A DNA stretch of 64,000 bases. Origin: Halicephalobus mephisto (Eukaryota > Nematoda > Chromadorea > Rhabditida > Panagrolaimidae). Both the position numbers and the translations under genes were made by a program. The stretch spans positions 186,001 to 250,000 of the forward strand of contig SWDT01000257.1 of assembly GCA_009193035.1 (NCBI GenBank). Reading direction: 5' to 3'. Positions 23,701 through 36,372 of this stretch are shown here, one piece after another; position 1 is the stretch's first letter, and every line of letters begins with the position of its first letter. A model generated the notes under the pieces. It was not told where the DNA came from. It ran no database searches and saw nothing but the letters and a program-made list of their open reading frames with translations.

Positions 23701-26356
23701 AAAACAGTTAACTTTGAAATTTGGAAAGTAATTATTATTGATAAAATTTTAAAATTAATTAATTTTAAAATTCAAAAATTATTATTAATAAAGTTTTAAA
23801 AATAATTAACTTTGAAATTTGAAAAGTAATTATTAATAAAGTTTTAAAATTAATTATTTTTAAAATTCAAAAATTATTATTAATAAAGTTTTAAAAATAA
23901 TTAACTTTGAAATTTGAACAGTAATTGTTGTTGAAAAATATGTTAAAAGTAAAACTTACTTTCTAAGGTTATCTTCTTCTGGCCCTTCGTTTTTAATGAT
24001 TTCTGTCATTGTTACAGTAAAAGCGGGATCTTCATCTCCGAAAAATCCCCTAACAAGGAATTTAGAAGATCTTTCAAAATATGACGTCAAAAACGAACCG
24101 TATATGTAAATATTCCACGCCAAAGATATCTGATTTGATTCTGCCATTCCAGAAAAAAAATATGATTTAATTCGTTCGATTAATTTAATATTAAATTCTT
24201 TGAAAAAATCACAAATAAGTGAATCAAATAGTCTTCCAAAATTTGTAATAATTTCTGAATTAAAAAAATTTTTTAATGAATTTTCTGAAAATTTAATTTT
24301 TTCTCCATTTTCTAACAAAATAATCGAAATTTTTTCAACGCAATTTTTTGACAGATCTTCTTCAATTTCGTTTTTTAATCGTCGCCAAATATCACAAATC
24401 TGACTTAATCCATAACCATAAGCAATTTCGTCTTCAATATCGTCGATTTTTTGAATAATAAAAATAGATAATTTAAAAGTTTCTTCCACTAAAGATGGAT
24501 TTATTTCAAATTCATTCGGAAGGTTAGTGATAAAAATATGAACGACATTCAAAATATCCAGTGGAGACTTCTCCATAAATCTAAAAATAAATTTAAAAGT
24601 AAATTAAAAAAATAAATTTTTAAAAAATAAAAAAAAATAAATTTAAAAGTAAATTAAAAAAATAAATTTTTAAAAAATAAAAAAAAATAAATTTAAAAGT
24701 AAATTTAAAAAAAAAATTTTTAAAAAATCTAAAAAAATAAATTTAAAAGTAAATTTAAAAAAAAAATTTTTAAAGTAAAAAAAATAAATTTTTAAAAAAT
24801 AAAAAAAAATAAATTTTTTGAAAATCTAAAAAAAATAATTTTTAAAGTAAAAAGAATAAATTTAAAAGTGAATAAAAAAAATAAATTTTTTGAAAATCTA
24901 AAAAAAAATAATTTTTAAAGTAAAAAGAATAAATTTAAAAGTAAAAAAAAATAAACTTTTAAAAAATCTAAAAAAAATAATTTTTAAAGTAAAAAATAAA
25001 TTTTTAAAAAATAAATTTTTAAAAAATAAAAAAAAATTAAACTTAAAAGTTATTTTAAAAAATAATTTGAAGATTTTTAAAAAGAATTTTTAAATAATTA
25101 ACTTTAAAATTCTAAAAAAATAATTTTAAAATTTTTTTTATTTTTTAAATAATAAATTTACAAAAAACTTACACATTTATAAATTGAGGAATATGATTAG
25201 AAATGAGTAAATTTTTAGAAAAATTCAATTTCGTAACCATCGAATTTAATCCATGTGGAATTTCATGAAAAATAACAATTTCGATTAATTCTAAATATTT
25301 CAAAAAAATCGTAAAATTATTTCCAACAATGTTTCCCAATCGAAATACCATATTAATTACAGTATCCACATTTTTTGCCACACAATGAGGAAGAAAAAAA
25401 TCATCTGAATCTTCTGGAGTCGTAATTTTGGACTTGTTAAAAGATAAAAAAAAATTAAAAACTTCTATGTACTCATTTAAGACATCTGTTGAGTTCACAA
25501 ATCCCACGTCATCGGATTTCCCCTCATCAGGATGAGCTTGTGACAGGTTGTTTCCGATTTTATGAAGCCAGTTAAGTACCGTCAATAAGAGGCAATTTTT
25601 AGAAAAATCCGCAATTTCAAGCACGGCCAATCCTCCGTGTTTGCAATGTCCCAAATATCCCCCAGCCATTTCGTTCAAAATTTCCTTTAAAAAAATTAAA
25701 ATTTGCCAAATTTTTCCTCTGTTAATTCCGTTTTCGATTTTTTCAAGTACTTCTGGTTTCAAATTTGACGAAATCGAAGACTCAAAAATTAAATCATATC
25801 TGGCAGACAAAACAGAGGCCGTAGCTTTCATGCCTGTTCTACAGACCATTTTACTTCTGGATTCCATACAGACATCAAACATCCCCAACCACACCTGCGG
25901 ATTAGGACCTCCAGGCACAAGTCCATTATAACGACAACTCAAGGCTTCAAGGGCATATTTCGTAACAATCGGGTCACCTTCGATACCTAAAATTTAACTA
26001 ATTACAGTAATTTAAAACTTGATTAATACCTAAAGTCTTATTCATTATTGTAGTTTTAAAGTTCTCAGAAATTTAAATTTAAAAATCACCAACATTTAAA
26101 ATTCAACTAATTACAGTAATTTAAAACTTGATTAATACGTAAAATCTTATTCATTATTGTAGTTTTAAAGTTCTCAGAAATTTAAATTTAAATTTAAAAA
26201 ATATAAAAACTACTTACAAGCAATGTCTAGGAGAATTTTATCATCTTGAGTAGCTAATTGAGAGAAAATTCTTTCAAATTCTGGCAAACCTTCTGGATGT
26301 GAGAGGAGATGTGAAGTGTTGTGTAATATGGTCCATATATTCTCCGCCTCCGACAT
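20732..26356 (-). CDS. Large helical protein, unrecognised (possibly HEAT-repeat/karyopherin-like)
   Basis: 1009 residues in six exons: 26218-26356, 25173-25986, 23960-24580, 22885-23453, 22218-22553 and 20732-21282, all phase-consistent. The ATG follows TTTTTAG directly, 222 bp downstream of the ATP synthase gamma stop on the same strand, so the two are probably an operon. The protein is almost entirely predicted helix with repeating Leu/Ile-rich segments, and has no signal peptide or obvious catalytic motif. The N-terminal half is best ordered (ALSCRYNGLVPGGPNPQVW). The size and the C-terminal pattern YKEFRDQIKVYL recall importin-beta/exportin proteins, but I cannot name a family. Introns are long A/T tandem repeats and TIR elements. 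Confidence 0.8.
21312..21436. mobile_element. Short inverted-repeat element, CGAGGATT type, copy 1
   Basis: About 125 bp bounded by inverted CGAGGATT...AATCCTCG ends, in the last intron of the 1009-residue gene. Internal words TCTTGAAGTAGACAAACTTG and TAATTAATCAGGAAG are shared with the copy at 31584-31709. No coding capacity. Confidence 0.7.
21772..22186. mobile_element. TIR-bounded MITE with internal tandem repeats (pogo/Tc1-like ends)
   Basis: 415 bp with ~27-bp terminal inverted repeats: left CAGTCGAATTTGGATATAAG, right the complement of CAGCAGAACTTGGATATAAG. TA dinucleotides flank both ends, as in Tc1/mariner/pogo target duplications. The interior is four copies of a ~69-bp unit (GCAGACTAATCAAAATCACT, then CAGACCGTATTATAACAAG). 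There is no transposase, so it is non-autonomous. A shorter relative with the same ends is at 51284-51458. Confidence 0.85.
24585..25140. repeat. A/T low-complexity tandem array in intron
   Basis: About 550 bp of degenerate AAATAAATTTTTAAAAAATAA-type units filling the second intron of the 1009-residue gene. Similar A/T arrays fill its other introns (22560-22880 and 23510-23955). Confidence 0.7.
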
Positions 26357-26578
26357 CTAAAAACATTCATCAAAACCTCCCGGATCCAAATTATTCCCGG
26401 ATTTCGAGAAATCGATATCAAAGTGCTCCGCGTTATAAAATGGTTTAAAACCTGCTAGGAGAGTTCCCGAGTAAATCTTTCACCTTTATCTAAACATAAT
26501 CCGGAAATTCTTAAAAGTAATAAAAACACGATGTCACGACCTCAAGAAGATCTAGCGACAATCAACCTATGCTAAAAT

Positions 26579-27558
26579 CTAGACACAAGCTGCGCCAGAG
26601 ATGATTTCAATAAGTTCTCTAGTAATGACAGCTTGACGAGTACGGTTGAACTGGAGGGTCAGCTTGTCAATCATCTCACCAGCGTTCTTGCTGGCGCCAT
26701 CCATGGCAGTCATACGAGAGGATTGCTCACTGGTAGCGCTTTCCTTCATAGCGTAGTAGATGAGTTGAGCAAGAGAATACTCCGTGTAGCTCTGGAGGAC
26801 GTCATCATCGACGGAATCGTACGCCAAGAGCTTCTCATTAGCCTTGATGGTGTCGATAGGAATAATCGGCAGCTTGGTGGTCTGGTAGGAGACGACACTC
26901 TTGAAGCGGTTGAAAATAATGTCTCCTTCATCGAACTGATAGCCGGAGTTCAAAATCTCATTCGCGGCAATAGAAGCATCTTCGAAGGATGGAGGCTGAC
27001 GTCCAATTTCGTTTGCGGTGAAAAGAATTTCGTTGCCGTAGATTCTCTGCAATGCAGCCTTGGATTTGTCACCAATACAGACGATCTTGTACTCGACATC
27101 GGCTGGCTTCTCCTTGAGAATGTTCTTGGCTTCCTGAAAGTTCATATATGAAAAACGAAAGAGGCACTGGCAGCAGTTGGTGGTTATTTCATATATCGAA
27201 AATCACAAACCCTGGCAATAGAAGAATGAACAGCGCCACAGAGACCACGATCACTAGTCATCAAGACGAGGAGACGCTTCTTGGCGTCTTTGGCAGCGGT
27301 TTCAGCTTGCTCCGCGCCCCCGATGTTGTTGAAGAAAGCTTGGGCACCTTCGCCGTAAGATCTAGCCCCCTTGAGTTCGCGTTCAGCTTTGGCGTACTTG
27401 GCGGCGGCCACCATCTTCATGGACTTGGTGATCTTCTGGATATTCTTGACAGACTTCAAACGGATGGAAATATCTTTCAAAGTGGCCATGCCTCGTTGTT
27501 GATCGACAGTGCCATTGATCGGCACGAGCGAGAGACGGCTAACCCCTTGACGTAACAT
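26579..27558 (-). CDS. Mitochondrial F1 ATP synthase gamma subunit
   Basis: 300 residues in two exons (27211-27558 and 26579-27133) around a 77-bp intron. It is the central rotor stalk of F1Fo ATP synthase in the mitochondrial matrix. A basic, Ser/Leu-rich ~25-residue presequence ([12 protein letters not shown]) is followed by the canonical start [20 protein letters not shown] and [19 protein letters not shown]. The conserved middle [18 protein letters not shown] and C-terminal [14 protein letters not shown] and [20 protein letters not shown] are intact. Codon use is GC-richer than neighbours, as expected for a highly expressed gene. The small intron contains two CATATAT palindromes. The 1009-residue gene follows 222 bp downstream. 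Confidence 0.97.
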
Positions 27559-28652
27559 GTCTCCAAGTTCCTAAATATAAAATAATTTAAATTCTTTAAA
27601 AAAATCAAAAATTAAGGAAAATCATTTCCGAAAAATTCAAGCTGAAAAGTGACAAACATTCACCAAGCGAGTCGGTGAAAGAAGAACAAGAGCAGAGTGC
27701 GAGCAGCCCTGATATCGTAATTTCGCCTCGAGACTTCCCGACGCGCGTGTGGTTTTTTTCGAATCTGAAAATTTAAAAATTTTTTATATATCAATTTTAA
27801 CTTTTTTGTTTATTATTTTTGTGTTTTTTGTTTAGCATTAATGTCGCGTAGTCTTTGAGCGTGTGTTTACTAGAATTCCCATAAGTACGGTTTGTATTTT
27901 GTAAGTTTGGGATCTCTATCATCTTAGGTACATTTGTGCGTCTGTATCCCTTTCCAGTGCTGCGTATTACCAAAGCCAGAACTCAAACTTCGAAGTCAAA
28001 ATTTGGATTTTTCATGTCAAAAGGCATTTGTAATTTTTTCATTTTAAAAACTTGTTTTATCTAAATTGATAGTTGAAACTTAACTAGATTCTTCTGATTC
28101 AAACACGATTCATAAATTTTTTTAAATGAAAAATTCAAATTCCAGCTTTCGACTTTGATCATACGAATCACAGATTTCCTTAAAAATATAAAAAACAAAT
28201 TCTTTAATTGATTTTCGAAATTTTCAGACTTTAGAAATAAATTTTTTCTATTTTATTAGTTGATTATTCGACTAAAACAAACGTTGTATTAAATTGGAAG
28301 ATTTTATTGATAATTTAGATGTATGATTTTTGAATTTCTTTAGCAGTTAAAATTAAGAAAACTTTTCTGTTGAAATTCGTCCTAAAAATACCCTGAATTT
28401 CCATAGATTTTCATCACTTTGGATCCTTTTATCCTCTGTCATCAAAGATATGGAGAATAAGTCCAAATCATTTAGTTGATTTTTGAGAACATGGATCCTA
28501 AACTTTTTGAATGGGATTTTCGGATTTTTATAATTTTCCTAATGGATTATTTAATCAGAATAAATACCCCATTACTGTAATTTATTCTACTGCAGTTCTT
28601 TATACTTTTAATATACAACTAGGATTAAAGATAATGTAATTTTCCAGGTTGT
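27559..28652. promoter_or_regulatory. Divergent intergenic region, atp-gamma / timeless
   Basis: About 1.1 kb between divergently transcribed genes. Bases 27650-27770 are GC-richer with a pyrimidine/purine strand bias, close to the ATP synthase start and probably its promoter and leader. The rest is A/T-rich without repeats of the main families. No coding frame is supported. Confidence 0.5.
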
Positions 28653-31600
28653 ATGGATATCTCTGCCTGCGTTACTGCCATTATCAATCGCCTCGGATAT
28701 GTCGACGAAGATGAATACAAACCCGATCCCGATTGCTTCCGTATGTTTTTTATTTTATAATTCAACTTTTATCAAAATTTCTAGTAATTTAATTGATTGT
28801 TCGTAATTTAACTTCTTGTTATAGTTTAATTATTACTTTTCTAGATAGTATTCGTGAACTCATCCAGTTTCTGCGTAGAGATGACAAATCTTACAGTACA
28901 AGACGATGTATGTTGAGTCAGAATCTTGTTAGAAGCGATCTGTTGCGGATTCTGCTTTTACCTAATGTCGACGAGCAATTATTTGAAGCCGCTCTTCGTT
29001 TATGTCTGAATCTGCTCACTCCTGTGTATGTGCTGGCTGAAAACCGTAATTTCGATGACGAACAAGGCTTCACTGCTGCTTTGAGGGAAATTGACGAAGC
29101 TCTTCAACGTTGTGTTGTCAGTTTTGCGTCCGAGGATTTCTTTTCTGTCATTGCCAAGAAGATTCGCATGATTACTAGTAAAGTAGGGGTTTGTTTTCAA
29201 ATTTTATATAATTCTGTCATTTTAGACCAATGATGATCTTACGGAAGAAGACAAAATCGGTGTAGAACGGTTTTTTGCGCTTTTACGGCATATTTTTTCC
29301 ATTAGTGCTCCAGTGATTCCAAGTTTTTCCTCGAGCAAATGCGATCGTGCTGTCCAGGACAAGCTGGTGTATTGCTATCTGAAATCAGGTATTGATAATG
29401 ATTTGGTTCAATTTGCCACCAATCAGAGAACTGCCGAGTTTATGTTGCCTGTTTTTTCAATCAGAGCCCTTATTCTTAATCGATTTGTGAGTTTGTTTTT
29501 ATTACTTTATCTTATGTGTTGTTTCAGGACCCAAATACAGTTGCTAAAGCTTCGGAACCTGCTATTATTCCTCAGAAGAAACCGATGACAGAAGAAGAAC
29601 GAAAACGTTTGGCCCGTCTTGCCGTTTCTTCTCGACCACAAAGACCACCTGGCAGGTCCTTTCTTGGTGGAACTTACAAAGTAGAAGGATTAAAGGCCAT
29701 TAATTCGAAAAACGATTTCGTTGTTACGAAACCAGTTGACAAAGACGACATTATGGCATCTTTTGATGATAGAAAAGGCACTAAAGCTGTTGCGAGAAAT
29801 AGGAGAATCACCGCGGATTCACAAGCGGCATCTGAAACAGCCACGACTCCGGAGTATATTTTGTTTGAAGTTAAGCGGTTCTTACTTGAGATATTGCCGA
29901 AGTCGTTCAGGAAACTTATGCGTTACGTAACGGATATGGCATTTGATTCCTCACGGTCTACTTCTAATAAGTATTCTGATCGTTTTTATTTCATTATTTA
30001 TTCCTTTATGTTTCGTTTCTGTCGAGCTATATGTCGAGAAGATTTCATGGTGAGTTTTAATTTTAATATTATAAGCGTCATGTAGTTTTTAGCTACAGCC
30101 TTTGTTGCTACTGAAACACCAATTTGTAATTTAGATAGATTTTAGTAGATTTTGAAACATTGAATTAAATCATAAAGCACCCTTTGCTTGATATAAGAAC
30201 CATTAGGTTGGAAATTACTTCATAATGGGGTTTGGAAATATCGATAACTATCTATGAAATGATATATGAATCGTTTATATCTACTACGTCTGAACTAGGA
30301 TACTTGTATACTCATTAAGTAGCAAATTTTGTGAATGAAAGAACAGATCTGGCTAATCTGTGGATTTTTACTGAAAAATGCCAAATGATTTTTTGCAATT
30401 TGTGTTAAAAATTATAAATTATTTAATGTTGTTTATTTCAGTATCCTCTAAATTTCAACAAGGAATTTGTTCATATGATTATGACAAAAGTGGATTATTA
30501 CTTTGATTCTATGAAAACGGACAAAGAAAACGTTAAAAAATACGTTATTGATGCTCAACATGCAATTAACTGTTTTGAAGGAATGTTGGTGTATTTGAAA
30601 TATTTGGGAGATGATTTAAAATCGGAAAATGAAGCTTTATACTATGATATTTGTTCCTATATTTTTGAAATGCAAGAATGTCGAGAAATGGCCGTGAATA
30701 TTATGACAGGTTTGGCACCGACAACTGTATCATTGCCTATGCTTCATAGTTTGATTATTGTGAACGAATATTATATGTTTTTGATTGAACGTGAGAACAA
30801 ACGAGGTCGATTGAAACAGGTAAAAACTAAAAAGAAAATTCGTCGGAAGAAAATTGAAAGTAAAAATTCAGTTACGGTAGAAAATGAAGATGATATACCA
30901 GAATTACAGAAAGAAGCAAATTCTTATGCTAGGAAATATTCAAAAGAGGAATTAGAAGAAATTTGGAATAGTATAATGATAGATTTGGAGGATATTATTT
31001 CTGGTGTTGTTGAACCCCCTGATGTCGATATTAATCCGATCGATTACTCTGTTCCTGTGAAAGATGACATGGAACGTCAAATGTTTGCAATTTTGAAAAT
31101 TAGAAAAGCGTTAAGAGAAAGTAAACCTGCTGAAGCAATCGGGTTGTATAAAGCGGCACAAGCTTTTTGGTCTTCTGAAGGTGATGCTTTTGCAGAAGAA
31201 ATGAAATTAAATAATTTCAAAGAATTTATGTTTTTGGACAGTTTTGATGAAGCAATTGAATCGTTTCAGAAGGCAATTGATAGTATTTATGACAAATCTA
31301 TAAATGAAGAAGAATATGAGGAAGTTGAAATGGAAGAAAATGAAGAATATGAAGAAATTGATTTTCATATTGCTGACTTTTTGGAAAAACTTTCTCACAG
31401 TAATATCTTGCAGTGGTATTTTTTTATTTTGGCTAACTTTGAAACAAATTCAAATCATGTAAATATGAGTATTATCAAGTTTTTTAAAAGAATTTGGTTA
31501 GATTTGAATTCTCCTGCCAAACTTTATGATGTAAGTTTTTTAAATTGTTTTAAAATTGTTATTGGTTGTGGTTTTTTGGATAATTGAGGATTTTGATATA

Positions 31601-32851
31601 TGGTTTTTAATCTTGAAGTAGACAAACTTGTGTGTGTCTTGTAATTAATCAGGAAGTTTTTAATCATTTTTAAAAATAACATGTTTAAAAATTAATTGTA
31701 ATCCTCGAGATTACGAAACAATGCAAACATGAAATTGTTACTGTAATTCTGACAAGTTTTGGAAATTCGCGTTGGGACAATTTCATAAAAAAGCCAATTT
31801 TTTAAAATTATAGTATGATGAGATCACGGAACAACCCAAATTCTAAAATACAATATAGCTTACCGTAGTTCCCAGAATTTGCTTTGAGATGATTTCAAAG
31901 ATTTATTTTTGTTTTATGATATATGGTGATTTTAGGTTCGTCTTTTTAAAATTTTCACTGATGTCAATAAAGTCTTCCGGAATATGAAACCAGAAGAACA
32001 GAAATTGCATAAATGTCACAATCTGTATATTTTTGCCATCAGATTTGCAGAGGAATTTTTCAAATCCTTTTCTGCTCGTGGAAGTATGTTAATTAATGAA
32101 TTATGGACATGCAAAACTTCAAGAGAAGCGTTCGAAATCCAAGAAGGATATGACGCTTTTGAGTAAGTGGATTTTTTGGTTTTAAATTACTTTGGATTTC
32201 GAAAATTATTAATTTGAAATATTACTTTAGATTTCGAAAATTATTAGTTTAAAATATTACTTTAGATTTCGAAAATTATTAATTTGAAATATTACTTTAG
32301 ATTTCGAAAATTATTGGTTTAAAATATTACTTTAGATTTCGAAAATTATTAGTTTAAAATATTACTTTAGATTTCGAAAATTATTAATTTTAAATATTAC
32401 TTTAAATTTCGAAAATTATTAATTTAAAATATTACTTTAGATTTCGAAAATTATTAATTTTAAATATTATTTTAGGTTTTTATAATTGTTTTTAGTTTTA
32501 AATATTATTAATTATTTTAAACTACTTTTAATTTTTAATTATTTGTTAGTTTTAAAAGTAGTTTTTCACTTTATTAGCTATTTTTAATTTAAAAAATTAT
32601 TTTAAATTTTATTATTTTTATTTTTTAGTCCGAAAACGGGAAAGGGTCAACTATGGACAGAAGAACTGGAGAATGAAATGACGAAACTTTATGAAGAATA
32701 TATGGCTTTTGATGATAAACCAGAAGGAATTGATGTGGTCGATTTTATCAATAAGAATTTATCTCAACAACGAGAAGACAAACAAATCGTGAAAAGACTT
32801 CGTCAGTTGGGATATTCAGTCAAGCATAAAAAGAATCATCACAGGTTTTAG
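28653..32851 (+). CDS. tim-1: Timeless/TIM-1 replication and cohesion factor
   Basis: 915 residues in seven exons: 28653-28740, 28845-29182, 29226-29486, 29528-30049, 30442-31530, 31936-32162 and 32629-32851. The N-terminal TIMELESS domain is clear: LGYVDEDEYKPDPDCF, IRELIQFLRRDDKSYSTRR, RSDLLRILLLP and LNLLTPVYVLAENRN. Timeless with Tipin forms the fork-protection complex; in C. elegans TIM-1 also supports sister-chromatid cohesion. A basic stretch (KTKKKIRRKKIESK) and an acidic stretch (EEEYEEVEMEENEEYEE) follow. The C-terminal helical bundle ends at RLRQLGYSVKHKKN, so the long tail of vertebrate Timeless is absent. The ATG follows TTTTCCAG by 6 bases. Introns 5 and 6 carry repeats. Confidence 0.9.
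31584..31709. mobile_element. Short inverted-repeat element, CGAGGATT type, copy 2
   Basis: About 126 bp in timeless intron 5, closely matching the element at 21312-21436 in the same orientation (TCTTGAAGTAGACAAACTTG, TAATTAATCAGGAAG, TAATCCTCGAGATTA). Confidence 0.7.
32175..32480. repeat. Minisatellite in timeless intron 6
   Basis: About eight head-to-tail units of ~36 bp (TACTTTAGATTTCGAAAATT followed by ATTAATTTGAAATAT variants), highly similar to each other. Confidence 0.9.
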
Positions 32852-33838
32852 TTGTGGTCACTTTTCGGACCGGTTTTGTATCTTTTTAGAACGAGAAAAT
32901 TGTACTGGAATAAAGTCTCAGAACGAAAATCGACCTAATTATGAAGATTTTGCTCTTTCGTTTTTGAAGTTTATTTTTTTAAGCAACGATTTTTACTTCT
33001 TTGTATAGACAGTAGTTTTTTAGATTTTTATATGAAAATAATTTTTTCCTATGTGAAAAATGAGTTTTTTATGTGGATAGTAATTTTCTATATATGGAAA
33101 GTAATTTTTTAAATTTTTGTATGGAAAATGGTTTTTCATATATGAAAAATAATTTTTTAAATTTTTATATGAAGAATTATTTCTTGAAATATTCATATGG
33201 AAGATGATTTTTTATATATGAAAAATAATTTTTTAAATTCTTATATGGAAGATGGTTTTTCATATATGAAAAGTTATTTTTATTATTTTTTATATGAAAA
33301 GTGAATTTTTTTTGTTTTTTATATGAAAAATGAATTTTTTATATGAAAAGTTATTTTTTTTGTTTTTTATATGAAAAATGAATTTTTTTATTTTCGAGTG
33401 GAAAATTTTATGACGATGAAGATTTTTGGGAATTCTTATCAATATTGATCGGTAACTTATGATGATAAACAATACTATTTTTGTATTAAATTTAATTCTT
33501 GGAATTAAAAATTCAATAATTCGTGTTTTTTGAAGAGAATTCCGATCGTTAAATACCACGAGCATTTGCGTCACAAATTTTTTATTTTTTCAAACATGGG
33601 ACATACGATTTTCTAACTGGTTTTTGATTATTATGCGATATTTTATTTCGAAATTAAATATTTTTTGAAATATGAATAAATTAATGAAAACGGATCAGAT
33701 TTTCCGTTTTGGGTCCTTTCGCGATTTCCGAACCAAACAGTTCTTTCTTGTCTGAGTCATCACTGGCATTTTCGGTTTTGTTTGTTATTTCTCTGTATTT
33801 TGTATTGATTACATACGTTACTTGTAGATCAGTGAAAA
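32852..33838. repeat. Intergenic region with TTTTTATATGAAAA tandem repeats
   Basis: Bases 33015-33400 are degenerate ~28-40-bp units of TTTTTATATGAAAAATGAATT. Bases 33680-33838 are GC-richer and probably the promoter and leader of dnj-14. No gene is seen. Confidence 0.6.
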
Positions 33839-35190
33839 ATGACTTCCAATACGCCAGGACCACGGGATCGAACAAGAACAGAATCGACGGCTGCGAAGAA
33901 GAACCTTTACGACATTCTTGGGATCACTAAAGAAGCCACCGACGACGACATCAAACGAGCTTATCGAAAACTCGCTCTTCAATATCATCCTGACAAAAAC
34001 CTCGATGGTGATCCCGAGAAAACAGAAAAGGTAAAATTTGACATATGGAATTTTGACGATCAAGGAAATTGAAGCGTTTGCGACGGGTTATTTTCGGCGT
34101 TAATTGATTTTTCGGATTTTTATTAATAATTTCATATATCAAAGTTAATCCTAGAATGTGGATGAAGGGTTTTAGACCATGTAAGCCATAATTTAGGAAG
34201 TTCTGGGTGTAGTTAAGTAGAGTATAGGTTCAAAGCATTGATTACGAACTAGTCATTCCGCAAAAGTTAAATTTTAAACAAGTTAAATTTTTAAAAACTT
34301 CTTAAAATTCATCTTGAAGTTGTTCTGTAGGAAAGTTGATATATGATTTTTATAATATATAGTTGATTACGAACTAATCATTCTGCAAAAGTTAAATTTT
34401 AGGCTATTTTAGTTTTTAAAAATGTCCTGAAATTTTTATTAAGATTATTTCGTAAAACGTTGATATATGATTTTTGTAATATATAGTTGATTAAAAAATT
34501 ATCACACAAAATCGGAAATTTTAGGCTACTTTAATCTTTAAAAACTTCTTAAAAGCCATGTTGAAATCTTGTAAAAAATTCATATATGAATTCCACAGTA
34601 TATAAACTACTGCGAAATAATCTTCATTTAAAGTTAAAATTTTGGGCTACTTTAGTTTTTAAAAAGTAGAAATTCTTGTTAAAAGTTTTTTTAAATTTAT
34701 GTAATTTTTACAATCTGGTCCTCGATTGCAGTTCAAGGACGTCAACTATGCTCATTCCATTTTGTCGAATCCACAAAAACGTAAGGTGTACGATACCTAC
34801 GGAGAGATGGGCCTGAAGATGATGGAGCAGGTCGGAGAGAAGACGATGATGTTCGTTCTTAAGCCTTGGGTGAAGTGGGTCTTCTGGACCAGCGCTGTCC
34901 TCACTGGTTGCTGTTTTGGATGGTTTGTTATTTATTTATTTTTAATTTAATTCATAATTTTTAGTTGTTGTTGTTGTTTATTTTGCTGTAATTGCTTCTG
35001 TAATGGATGTTGTGGACGTTGCAAAAATGCAATGGATGATGATTTTTACAATATGGATGCGGAACAAGGAAACGCCACTGATCCAATCAGACAACAGCCG
35101 GAGACGAATCTCGGTGCTTCCGACGGTCCGATCGTCCTCGGTCCACCCCCGGGGGACACGACCTACGGGTCCACTGCTTCTCAAGTCTGA
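33839..35190 (+). CDS. dnj-14: Cysteine-string protein (CSP), DNAJC5 orthologue
   Basis: 202 residues in three exons: 33839-34030, 34732-34922 and 34965-35190. Synaptic-vesicle co-chaperone of Hsc70. A J domain (about 22-92) has the HPD triad at residues 50-52 (LQYHPDKN) and ends [19 protein letters not shown] hydrophobic linker ([20 protein letters not shown]) leads into the cysteine string, with 14 cysteines in about 25 residues ([25 protein letters not shown]), the palmitoylation region that anchors CSP to vesicles. A polar C-terminus follows ([16 protein letters not shown]). Length matches the family (~200). The 701-bp first intron is built almost entirely of CATATAT-type dispersed repeats. 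Confidence 0.96.
34120..34720. repeat. CATATAT dispersed repeat (family B), intronic cluster
   Basis: Four diverged ~140-bp units in dnj-14 intron 1, each with TTCATATAT(G/C)A, a GATTACGAA(A/C)TAATCAT-like word, AAATTTTAGGCTA and AAAAA(C/G)TTCTTAAAA. The same unit recurs near 2160-2340, 5130-5420, 9770-10020, 19030-19500, 36640-37000, 42230-42800, 46920-47570 and 51840-52080. Confidence 0.75.
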
Positions 35191-36372
35191 CTCCCTCGCT
35201 TTCGTCGACGTAACCGTGCCTTCGACCGTCGAAGCGGGATGATTAACGGGTCCCTTGTATCCATGTTTCTATCAGAGTAAGAGTTCCGACCAGAGTTACG
35301 TTTATTATTGTTATTCGAGACGAACATATGGAATTTGAATACTTCGAGTAAAAAGGAACTCAATATTACTGTAAATATTTGGAAATTTTTTTTTCAAACA
35401 ACGTCTGAAGGCTCGTTGTATCTTCGGATGTTGGTCTCGCTGGAGAATATCCCGGGAAATCTGAGATTCAACACGGATAATTCCGTAACGGATCGATTTC
35501 GACTGGAATTTATCTGCTGAAATCTTTAATTTTTAATGTTTTTTTCCTACAGTACGATAGATGATTTCGAAATTTTAAATTTTAACTTAGTTAATTATAC
35601 AGTAATAGAGAAGTATTGTAGATAGAATACTATCAAAAAGATCTAAAATTCAAGTTACTAAAGATTACTGTATACAGTATGATTCAAAAGTTGTGGCGCG
35701 AAATTCAAATTTTATTTTAAAAAAATGAATTTTTTGCTGTAACTTTTGAGCCATACGGTATTCAGTGACTTCTGGGAACTTGTACTGTAGATTCCCTTGA
35801 CAGCATTCTAATAATTTAGTCTTTACTATTACCGTACACTTGACCAAGGTATAACTAATACTTCCGAAGTTACCTATCGTACTGTATTTTATCGATTGTT
35901 CTCAAAATACAGTAATGGTATGTACAGTAGGCTAAGTGTAGCCTTAACCTATATCCGGTATTAGTCCATTAAGGATTTAGTACAGTAGAGTCCGTGATCT
36001 TAAAACTATTGGTTGTAATTTGTTTCAGATACCGTAACTTCAGAAGTAAAATCTTCAGAGACATAGTATATGACTCAAATTGTGGAGGATACTGTAGAGA
36101 TTCTAATAACCTAGAATCCTTTCCTATTACTGTACAATAAAAGAAATTACAATCAATGGTCCTAAATTCATGGACTATGTTGTAATTTGTTTCAGATACC
36201 GTAATTTTTGAATCAGAGTCTTCAGAGACATAATGTATAACTCAAATTGTAGAGGATACTGTAGAGATTCTAATGACCTAGGATCCTTTCCTATTACTGT
36301 ACAATTAACCAAATTACAACCAATAATTTTAAAACTCCGGACGATACTGTAATCATCGATTTCGTTAAAGAA
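35191..36372. repeat. Intergenic region with foldback and direct repeats
   Basis: Bases 35590-35840 form an imperfect inverted repeat centred near 35715 (left arm AGTATGATTCAAAAGTTG, right arm complement TAACTTTTGAGCCATACG), related in motif to the foldback at 11372-11840. Bases about 35990-36340 are two direct ~165-bp copies (GTTGTAATTTGTTTCAGATA, ACCGTAA, GTGGAGGATACTGTAGAG, CCTTTCCTATTACTGTAC). Bases 35191-35520 are GC-richer downstream sequence of dnj-14, probably 3' untranslated. Confidence 0.7.

Noticed and set aside
26633..27151. 172-codon plus-strand frame opposite ATP synthase gamma
   Set aside because: Antisense shadow of a strongly conserved minus-strand gene; the frame crosses that gene's intron boundary.
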